Below, piece by piece: positions 58,370 to 64,000 of a stretch of 64,000 nucleotides of DNA (its first letter is position 1; the number at the start of each line of letters is the position of its first letter). The stretch is from contig NZ_CAMTIK010000011.1 in the NCBI RefSeq assembly GCF_947072685.1, forward strand, positions 1-64,000, given 5' to 3'. The stretch is from an uncultured Cetobacterium sp. (lineage in GTDB: Bacteria > Fusobacteriota > Fusobacteriia > Fusobacteriales > Fusobacteriaceae). Made by a program: the position numbers and the translations under genes. The notes beneath the pieces are model-generated. The model was not told where the DNA came from, did not search any database, and was given only the letters and a program-made list of their open reading frames with translations.

Positions 58370-58874
58370 AGGAATAGCATTGCCATTGACATTATTTGTT
58401 TTGACAACAATGATTTGGATTTTTTCAATCCATTTAATTTTTTATAAAAATGAAACTGAAAGTGTAATTGAATTAAAAAATTACAATAATAAATATTGGA
58501 ATATTGAAAATTTATCGGATTTAGCAGAATATGAGATTTTTAAAGCTGATCAAGCAGTAAATAAAAATGAATATAGAGATGTTTTAGAGTATTTTGAAGG
58601 GCATGAAAAAATCTGGATAAAACAAAATTTAATTTCAAAAAGTGGATACAGTGTAAACTGGATAAAGAAAAATAATATTTTAATAGAGGGTGAGTTAAAA
58701 CTATCTCCAAATCAAAAAAATATATTAACTATTCAATTAATAAAAAAAGCCAACCTAGAAAATTTAGAGATTCATTTTAAGGTAAATATTTTATATGAAT
58801 ACCAAAAAGGAGAAGTTTCTTTTGAAAAAAGTAGTGAAAGAAAGATTATAGATTTTGGAGTTGAATGCTTATAA
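58338..58874 (+). CDS. GspK/PilX-like pilin without Glu5
   Basis: 178 residues, overlapping the preceding gene by 32 bp. The N-terminus KNRG|IALPLTLFVLTTMIWIF looks like a prepilin signal, but mature position 5 is Leu rather than Glu, as in GspK, the tip pseudopilin. The soluble part is not recognised. Confidence 0.72.
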   Translation: MKNSKKILKNRGIALPLTLFVLTTMIWIFSIHLIFYKNETESVIELKNYNNKYWNIENLSDLAEYEIFKADQAVNKNEYRDVLEYFEGHEKIWIKQNLISKSGYSVNWIKKNNILIEGELKLSPNQKNILTIQLIKKANLENLEIHFKVNILYEYQKGEVSFEKSSERKIIDFGVECL

Positions 58875-59566
58875 TGAAAAAATTAGAAATTAATGAAAGA
58901 GGAATTATTTTATGGGAAAATGACGAAATATTAAATCAAGGAATATATTCGGAAATAAAAGATATTTTATATGAGGTCTATGAAGTGATATCCATATTTG
59001 ATGAGTTGGGAAAAATAAACTTAGATATAAAGATAGATTTAGAAGAAGAAATTTTGATATCGTTGGAAGAGTTGATAAAAAATAAAAAAGGAATATTGGA
59101 AAGTAAAAATAAAAAATCAGCCTTAAAACAGTATTTAATAATCATAATAATTTTACTTTTAGAGATTCTTATAGGGATATTTATTTATTTAAAGTCTGTA
59201 GGAGTGGAAAAAAAAATTATAGCTTTAAAAAATTCTAATATAATTTTAAAAGACGAAATATTTAAAGAAAATCAAATTTTTAGAGAGATTAAACTTGAAG
59301 AACCAGAAAAAGAAGTTTTTATAAAAAATAATATAAGTGATTTATTACAATTTTTTTCAAAAGTGTTTTTTAAGATATCATATATTGAAACACTAGAAAT
59401 AATAGATAAAAAAATTATAATAAAAGGTTATTCTGAAAATTTGAGAGATGTTATTCAAATAAAAAATGATATAGAAAATCATAAATATATAAATAGTTCT
59501 CAATTAGATTTTATCAAAAAAGAGGGGGAGTATATATTTTATTTGATAGAGTTAGAGATAGATTGA
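58874..59566 (+). CDS. PilN/GspL-like bitopic membrane protein
   Basis: 230 residues from the ATG at 58874 (TAATG overlap with the previous stop). A cytoplasmic N-terminal part of about 85 acidic residues, one membrane helix (about 88-110, LIIIIILLLEILIGIFIY), a coiled-coil stretch, and a C-terminal ferredoxin-like region. This is the layout of PilN/GspL. The cytoplasmic part is too short for a full PilM/GspL actin-like domain. Confidence 0.72.
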   Translation: MKKLEINERGIILWENDEILNQGIYSEIKDILYEVYEVISIFDELGKINLDIKIDLEEEILISLEELIKNKKGILESKNKKSALKQYLIIIIILLLEILIGIFIYLKSVGVEKKIIALKNSNIILKDEIFKENQIFREIKLEEPEKEVFIKNNISDLLQFFSKVFFKISYIETLEIIDKKIIIKGYSENLRDVIQIKNDIENHKYINSSQLDFIKKEGEYIFYLIELEID

Positions 59567-60177
59567 AATACAAAAATAAAATATTTCTATTGCAGGTAGT
59601 AATTATCCTAACCGGCATTTATATTCTAATTTTTTTACCATTTTTAAAATTTAACAATCTTAAATTATCCCTGTTAAAATATGAAAAAGAACATTCAGCT
59701 CTTTTAATAAATCAAAAGAAACAAAAAGTTTTAATTCAAGAAGAGAAAGAAAATATTCAAATAAAAAAAGAAAATTTAAAAGAAGTTGAAGATGAAATAT
59801 TTGACTCATCTAGTGAAGGGTTAAGTTTTATAGGTCAAATACTGATTCATTATGATATAGAGCTTTTAGTTATAGGGAGGGAAGACTCTACTTCACTAGA
59901 AAATCTAAATATTAAAAATAAAATATATTTAAATGTTTTAGGAGATGAAAAAGCAATCTATGGGCTAATTAAAGCTATTGATAATGCAGATAAACAGATA
60001 ACAATTTTAAAAGAAGGTATACTTTTAGAAAAAAATGAAAAAAATTTAGAATTAAAAGCGAATATTATGTATATAAGTAAAAATAAAAAAACTGAATTAA
60101 ACTATTCAGGTTATGAAAATGAAATATTTAAGAAAAAAAATAAAAGAGAGATTGGAAAAAAGAGGAGAATATTGTAA
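59563..60177 (+). CDS. PilO/GspM-like bitopic membrane protein
   Basis: 204 residues with a TTG start overlapping the preceding stop (TTGA). One membrane helix near the N-terminus (residues 7-27), a Lys/Glu-rich coiled coil (35-75), and an alpha/beta C-terminal domain (FIGQILIHYDIELLVIGRED, then LNVLGDEKAIYGLIKAID), the PilO layout. It probably dimerises with the preceding PilN-like protein. Confidence 0.75.
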   Translation: MKYKNKIFLLQVVIILTGIYILIFLPFLKFNNLKLSLLKYEKEHSALLINQKKQKVLIQEEKENIQIKKENLKEVEDEIFDSSSEGLSFIGQILIHYDIELLVIGREDSTSLENLNIKNKIYLNVLGDEKAIYGLIKAIDNADKQITILKEGILLEKNEKNLELKANIMYISKNKKTELNYSGYENEIFKKKNKREIGKKRRIL

Positions 60178-61739
60178 TGAATATAAAAATTTTATTTTTA
60201 TTATTTTTAATTCAAGTTAATCTATTTACTATAGAATATTATCCAAAAGAATTAGATATAAAAGAGACTCCTCTTTCAGATGTTTTTGCCCATTTAGCAA
60301 AACATTCAAAATATACAATAATAGGAGATTCGTACATCAATAATTTAAATGTAGATGGTTATTTTAAAAAGGGAACTAGTATAGAAGAGATATTGGAAGT
60401 TTTACAAAAAACTTATGGATTAAATAGAGTGAAAAGCCGAGATACAATTATATTCAGAGGAAGAAAATCTGAGAATAAGGATATGTTGGTAGGAAAAGTT
60501 ATAGATCAAAATACAAATCAAGAGTTAGAGGGTGTAAAAATTGTTTTAAAAAGAGGAGAGAATTTAGAATATTATAGTGGAGAACAAGGTGAGTATATTG
60601 TAGACAATATAGTTATAGGGGCCTATTTTATATCTGTGCTTTCATCTGATTACTCTTATGATGGAGACTTCATAGAGGTAAAAGAGGGGATAAATAGATT
60701 TGATATCTATGTAAGAAAAAAAAATAAAAAAAAATCACAAAATATAGAGGAAGAAAGGCATCAAAAAAACAAAAAAGATGATATAATAGAAAATATTTCA
60801 TTGGAAAATTTAAGTCATACCGAAATAGAAAAAATATTAAAAGAAACATTTGAGGAAAAATTAAAAATATCAACAAGTCCGGGAAATAATTCAATAATTT
60901 TATTTGGAAAAGGAGAGTATATCTATTCTGCTAAGAATCTTATAAAGAAATTAGATAGAAGAAAAAAACAAGTGAGAGTTACTGCTGAAATTATAGATGT
61001 TAAAGAAAATCTTTTTGAAAGTCTTGGTTTTACTTGGGCTTATAACAGCCAAAAGAACTTAACAGAAATAAATAATGGGTTATCTGTTGGAGCTTTAACA
61101 GGAGTATCAGTTGATGGATTGGGAGAAATTTTAGGAAGTTCATTAAATTTTGTAGGAAAATTTAATAATGGAGATGATGTTTTAAGTATGACTCTTAATC
61201 TTCTGGAAACAACACAGGATTTAAAAATAAATGCACTCCCATCAATAATATTATTAAATGGTGAAAGTGGTTTATTAAAAATGATTGAAGAGGTAATAGT
61301 GGGTGAAGAAAAGCAAGAGAGTAATAACAATGATATTGTGAATTACGAACCTATATTTAAAGAGGCAGGAATTATTTTAAAAGTATTGCCACTGATTAAA
61401 GAGGATGAAAGTATTTATCTAGAGATAGACTTAGAAGCAAGTGATTTTAAATTAAAAAAATCATTTAAACCTGACAATGAAAATTCAGGAACATTTAATT
61501 CTGATGGCGGATCAAAAGTATCTAGGAACTTGAAAACGAAAGTTCGACTAAAAAATAAAGATACTATTCTAATTGGTGGATTGAAAAGAAAAATAGATCA
61601 AAAGATAAATAGTAAACTTCCTTTTATAGGAGATGTTCCTGTTGTCGGGAACCTTTTTAAAAATAAAACAAGTAGATTGGAAAATACAGATTTATATATA
61701 AAATTAAAAGCGGAAATAATAGAGGAGAATTTAAGATGA
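60177..61739 (+). CDS. Secretin (GspD/PilQ family) with inserted carboxypeptidase-regulatory-like domain
   Basis: 520 residues (ATG at 60177, GAGGAG before it). Signal peptide (1-17), an N0/STN domain (about 20-95, LDIKETPLSDVFAHLAKHSK), a beta-sandwich like the carboxypeptidase regulatory domain (about 102-180, VGKVIDQNTNQELEGVKIVL and SGEQGEYIVDNIVIGAYFIS), a charged linker, an N1-type domain (208-260, NSIILFGKGEYIYSAKNLI), and the secretin core with VRVTAEIIDVKENLFESLGF and the C-terminal TKVRLKNKDTILIGGL...GDVPVVGNLFK. It forms the outer membrane channel of the machine. The inserted sandwich is unusual for a secretin. Confidence 0.9.
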   Translation: MNIKILFLLFLIQVNLFTIEYYPKELDIKETPLSDVFAHLAKHSKYTIIGDSYINNLNVDGYFKKGTSIEEILEVLQKTYGLNRVKSRDTIIFRGRKSENKDMLVGKVIDQNTNQELEGVKIVLKRGENLEYYSGEQGEYIVDNIVIGAYFISVLSSDYSYDGDFIEVKEGINRFDIYVRKKNKKKSQNIEEERHQKNKKDDIIENISLENLSHTEIEKILKETFEEKLKISTSPGNNSIILFGKGEYIYSAKNLIKKLDRRKKQVRVTAEIIDVKENLFESLGFTWAYNSQKNLTEINNGLSVGALTGVSVDGLGEILGSSLNFVGKFNNGDDVLSMTLNLLETTQDLKINALPSIILLNGESGLLKMIEEVIVGEEKQESNNNDIVNYEPIFKEAGIILKVLPLIKEDESIYLEIDLEASDFKLKKSFKPDNENSGTFNSDGGSKVSRNLKTKVRLKNKDTILIGGLKRKIDQKINSKLPFIGDVPVVGNLFKNKTSRLENTDLYIKLKAEIIEENLR

Positions 61740-62722
61740 AAAAAAGTAGATTAGAAGAGATACTTAATAGTTTTGGAGAGTTAAGAGTAGCGGTAGTTGG
61801 AGATATGATGTTGGATGATTACCTGATAGGAACAGTTGAAAGAATATCACCAGAAGCACCAGTTCCTGTAGTATCTGTAAAAGAGGAAAGATTTGTGCTT
61901 GGTGGTGCAGCAAATGTGGTAAATAATCTTTCAACATTGGGAGCAAAAGCTGTATGTTTTGGTGTTATTGGAGAAGATTTCGACGGAGATAGATTAATTA
62001 ATGAATTGGAAAAAAAATTAATAGAAACATCTGGTGTTGTCAGAAGTACGACAAGACCTACAATAGTAAAAAGAAGAATAATCGGTGGAAATCAACAGTT
62101 ATTAAGGTTAGATTGGGAAGATGCAAGACCAATTTCAGCTGATTTGGAAGAGTTATTAATAAAACAGATAGAAGAAAATTTGGATGGGCTTAATGCCGTG
62201 ATATTATCTGATTATGATAAAGGTGTTTTGACACCAAAGGTTGTTAAAAGAATAATTTCTTTATGTAGAGAAAAAGGAATAATAGTTACAGTAGACCCTA
62301 AACCAAAAAATGCAATGAATTATGTGGGAGCAACTTCTATGACACCAAATAGAAAAGAAGCGATGGAGTGCTTGGGTAAAAAATCATTCGAGGACATATT
62401 GGATATTGGAAGAGAATTAAAAGAGAAACTCCAATTAAATAATTTACTTTTAACAAGAAGTGAGGAGGGAATGAGTTTATTCCAAGAAGATGGTATTATA
62501 AATATACCAACTTATGCAAAAGAAGTCTTTGATGTTACAGGGGCAGGAGATACAGTTATATCTGTATTTACATTAGCTTGCGCAGCAGGTGTAACTTTGC
62601 ATGAGGCTGCTAAAATAGCAAATACGGCTGCAGGAGTTGTTGTTGGTAAGATGGGAACGTCGACAGTGACGAAAGAAGAGATTTTAGATTTTTATAATAG
62701 AATTTATAATGAGTGGAAGTAG
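61736..62722 (+). CDS. rfaE1: D-glycero-beta-D-manno-heptose-7-phosphate kinase
   Basis: 328-residue PfkB-family kinase: VAVVGDMMLDDYLIGTVERI near 18, PVPVVSVKEERFVLGGAANV near 40, and the catalytic DVTGAGDTVISVF near 265. These match the kinase half of HldE (RfaE domain I); the adenylyltransferase half is not fused. It makes heptose 1,7-bisphosphate for lipopolysaccharide core synthesis, so the cell should have an outer membrane with LPS. Its ATG overlaps the secretin stop by 4 bp. Confidence 0.93.
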   Translation: MKKSRLEEILNSFGELRVAVVGDMMLDDYLIGTVERISPEAPVPVVSVKEERFVLGGAANVVNNLSTLGAKAVCFGVIGEDFDGDRLINELEKKLIETSGVVRSTTRPTIVKRRIIGGNQQLLRLDWEDARPISADLEELLIKQIEENLDGLNAVILSDYDKGVLTPKVVKRIISLCREKGIIVTVDPKPKNAMNYVGATSMTPNRKEAMECLGKKSFEDILDIGRELKEKLQLNNLLLTRSEEGMSLFQEDGIINIPTYAKEVFDVTGAGDTVISVFTLACAAGVTLHEAAKIANTAAGVVVGKMGTSTVTKEEILDFYNRIYNEWK

Positions 62723-62731
62723 GAGAATTTT

Positions 62732-63217
62732 ATGATGAGAATAGGAAATGGGTATGATGTTCATAAACTTGTAGAGGGAAGAAAGCTAATTCTAGGTGGG
62801 GTAGAAATACCTCACTATAAAGGTGTTTTAGGGCATTCTGATGGAGATGTTTTAATTCATGCTATAATGGATGCATTGCTTGGTGCTTTAGCTCTAGGAG
62901 ATATAGGACAACATTTCCCAGATACTTCAAATGAATTTAAAAATATTGATAGTATGATTTTATTGAAAAGAGTTTTTGAATTGATAAAGGCGGAGGGGTA
63001 TGTAGTTGGAAATTTAGATTCCGTTATTGTTGCTCAAAATCCAAAATTGAAATTACACTTAGATTTAATGAGAGAAAGAGTTGCGAAAACTTTAGAAACA
63101 AATATTCAAAACATAAGTATAAAAGCAACAACTGAAGAGAAACTTGGATTTACAGGAACAGAAGAAGGAATAAAATCGTACTGCACAGTACTTTTATTGA
63201 AAAAAAACATAAAATAA
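62732..63217 (+). CDS. ispF: 2-C-methyl-D-erythritol 2,4-cyclodiphosphate synthase
   Basis: 161 residues with [21 protein letters not shown] (metal Asp and His), [20 protein letters not shown] near 33 (His), and [17 protein letters not shown] near 132. It forms the cyclic diphosphate of the non-mevalonate pathway. Two ATGs in a row (62732 and 62735); both fit AGGAG. It is 9 bp after rfaE1 and ends the operon. Confidence 0.97.
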   Translation: MMRIGNGYDVHKLVEGRKLILGGVEIPHYKGVLGHSDGDVLIHAIMDALLGALALGDIGQHFPDTSNEFKNIDSMILLKRVFELIKAEGYVVGNLDSVIVAQNPKLKLHLDLMRERVAKTLETNIQNISIKATTEEKLGFTGTEEGIKSYCTVLLLKKNIK

Positions 63218-63233
63218 AAAATCCAAAAAATAG

Positions 63234-63262
63234 TTGCATTAGTGAATAGATTGTGCTATACT
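63234..63262 (+). promoter_or_regulatory. Promoter of the tRNA cluster
   Basis: TTGCAT (63234-63239), 17 bp, TATACT (63257-63262), with transcription expected to start a few bases before tRNA-Val. Confidence 0.8.
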
Positions 63263-63276
63263 AGTGTTGTCTTCAA

Positions 63277-63352
63277 GGAAGCATAGCTCAGTTGGGAGAG
63301 CACCTGCCTTACAAGCAGGGGGTCACTGGTTCAAGTCCAGTTGTTTCCACCA
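63277..63352 (+). tRNA. tRNA-Val (anticodon TAC)
   Basis: Acceptor GGAAGCA/TGTTTCC, anticodon loop CTTACAA (TAC), T loop GGTTCAAGTCC, encoded CCA. 76 nt. Confidence 0.96.
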
Positions 63353-63358
63353 TAATTT

Positions 63359-63435
63359 GGGGGTGTAGCTCAGTTGGTTAGAGCGCATGCCTGTCACGCA
63401 TGAGGTCGCGAGTTCGACCCTCGTCACTCCCGCCA
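63359..63435 (+). tRNA. tRNA-Asp (anticodon GTC)
   Basis: Acceptor GGGGGTG/CACTCCC, anticodon loop CTGTCAC (GTC), T loop AGTTCGACCC, discriminator G, encoded CCA. 77 nt. Confidence 0.96.
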
Positions 63436-63436
63436 T

Positions 63437-63512
63437 GCCCAGATAGCTCAGTCGGTAGAGCAGGGGACTGAAAATCCCCGTGTCGGTGGTTCGATTCCGC
63501 CTCTGGGCACCA
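63437..63512 (+). tRNA. tRNA-Phe (anticodon GAA)
   Basis: Acceptor GCCCAGA/TCTGGGC, anticodon loop CTGAAAA (GAA), T loop GGTTCGATTCC, encoded CCA. 76 nt; only one base separates it from tRNA-Asp. Confidence 0.96.
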
Positions 63513-63527
63513 TTTAATTTAATAGAA

Positions 63528-63602
63528 GGCGACGTCGCCAAGTGGTAAGGCAGAGGTCTGCAAAATCTCTATTCACCAGTTCAAATCTGGTCGTCGCCTC
63601 CA
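63528..63602 (+). tRNA. tRNA-Cys (anticodon GCA)
   Basis: Acceptor GGCGACG/CGTCGCC, anticodon loop CTGCAAA (GCA), T loop AGTTCAAATCT, discriminator T, encoded CCA. 75 nt. Confidence 0.96.
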
Positions 63603-63615
63603 ATTTTAAGATTAT

Positions 63616-63640
63616 AACAGCTTTAGGGCTGTTTTTTTTT
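63616..63640 (+). terminator. Terminator of the tRNA cluster
   Basis: AACAGC-tttagg-GCTGTT hairpin followed by a run of T, 13 bp after tRNA-Cys. Confidence 0.88.
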
Positions 63641-63651
63641 ATTCTTTGTGC

Positions 63652-63657
63652 TATAAT
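63652..63657 (+). promoter_or_regulatory. -10 box of the SLH-protein gene
   Basis: A perfect TATAAT 31 bp before the ATG; the -35 region is occupied by the preceding terminator's T run. Confidence 0.5.
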
Positions 63658-63688
63658 TGAAAAAAAATTAACCATAAAGAGGTAGTGT

Positions 63689-64000
63689 ATGAAAAAAATA
63701 ATTATGATATACTTTATACTAATAGCATTGGTTTATGGACAAGAAAAGCAGTTGATATTTGAAGATGTACCCAAAAATCATTGGGCATATAAAGCTATAG
63801 AAAATCTTGTAAATGAAGGAATAATATCAGAAAATAGTTTTTTATTTAGAGGAGAGTTTCCTGTATCAAGATATAGTTTTGCTGAAGGATTAAATAGATC
63901 TTTTGAAACATTGAATGAAAAAAAAGCAAATAGAGGTGATCTGGTTATATTAGAAAGTTTAGTATATGAATTTTCTAGAGAGTTAACTAGAGTTGGATTT
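63689..64000 (+). CDS. SLH-domain exported protein (cut by the window edge)
   Basis: The first 104 residues are visible. Signal peptide MKKIIMIYFILIALVYG, then an S-layer homology domain: FEDVPKNHWAYKAIENLVNE, then GIISENSFLFRGEFPVSRYS. In Gram-negative bacteria such proteins (for example OmpM/Slp-type) tether the outer membrane to peptidoglycan with the SLH domain and end in a beta-barrel; that part, if present, lies beyond 64000. AGAGGTAG ribosome binding site. Confidence 0.85.
   Translation, partial: MKKIIMIYFILIALVYGQEKQLIFEDVPKNHWAYKAIENLVNEGIISENSFLFRGEFPVSRYSFAEGLNRSFETLNEKKANRGDLVILESLVYEFSRELTRVGF

Noticed and set aside
61736-62722. Ribokinase or pseudouridine kinase annotation for the second PfkB protein
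   Set aside because: The motifs RISPEAPVPVV and FVLGGAANV are those of the heptose-7-phosphate kinase (HldE domain I), not ribokinase or PsuK.
63323-63541. 72-codon minus-strand reading frame across the tRNA cluster
   Set aside because: It is antisense to tRNA-Val, -Asp and -Phe; this is a well-known false protein in automatic annotations.

Overview
The window is AT-rich bacterial DNA and most probably comes from a member of the Fusobacteriota (a Cetobacterium/Fusobacterium-like anaerobe). This is inferred from the gene mix: a Na+-dependent citrate fermentation operon (citrate lyase plus oxaloacetate decarboxylase), TonB/ExbBD and a heptose kinase (a Gram-negative envelope), an SLH-domain exported protein, a sigma-54 cysteine-catabolism operon, and low-GC core genes arranged partly as in Bacillus (mfd-mazG-rqcP-ispE-spoVG). 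No 16S rRNA gene is present, so the species cannot be named.

Layout. 0.1-3.6 kb: a DUF1576-like membrane protein divergent from a pseudouridine catabolism pair (psuK-psuG). 3.7-9.7 kb: tRNA-Gln, then the housekeeping block spoVG, ispE, rqcP, mazG, mfd, and a small K+ channel. 9.8-19.5 kb: the citrate operon (oadA, oadG, a biotin carrier, oadB, citD, citE, citF, citS, transcribed leftward), with an FCD-type GntR regulator and bioA beside it. 19.5-22.5 kb: rpoN and exbB-exbD-tonB. 22.6-32.3 kb: a Met-rich periplasmic protein, two FecCD-type ABC importers, a LysM/M23 peptidase, and two CbiK-type chelatases behind a cobalamin riboswitch. 32.4-40.2 kb: an ABC exporter, then cystine transporter, CoA-disulfide-reductase-like enzyme and cysteine desulfidase, with a sigma-54 promoter and its activator. 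40.3-44.5 kb: a NifX-like/DUF134 pair, alr, ptsI and ptsH.

44.7-47.2 kb is the most interesting part. The rpmH-rnpA-yidD-yidC-khpB-mnmE-mnmG block, which usually marks the chromosomal origin, is divergent from a gene for a plasmid-type (RPA/RepA-like) replication initiator, in the place where dnaA is often found. Between them lie about 0.75 kb of non-coding DNA with six 21-bp iteron-like repeats, arranged in composite modules of about 105 bp. Gene direction also switches here: almost everything to the left is on the minus strand and everything to the right is on the plus strand. I read this as a replication origin, probably the chromosome's own, driven by an iteron-binding initiator. No dnaA and no recognisable DnaA box is seen in the window.

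52.8-63.2 kb: a PHP-family phosphatase, then a tightly overlapping operon for a type IV pilus/type II secretion-like machine (four pilins with Glu5, one GspK-like pilin, assembly ATPase, platform protein, prepilin peptidase, PilN/PilO-like proteins, and a secretin with an unusual inserted beta-sandwich domain). It runs straight into a heptose-7-phosphate kinase and ispF. 63.2-64 kb: tRNA-Val, -Asp, -Phe and -Cys, then the start of an SLH-domain protein cut by the window edge.

Several gene starts are placed downstream of the longest reading frame because a strong Shine-Dalgarno sequence decides them. In two cases (rqcP, oadA) the longer frame begins inside a promoter -35 box.
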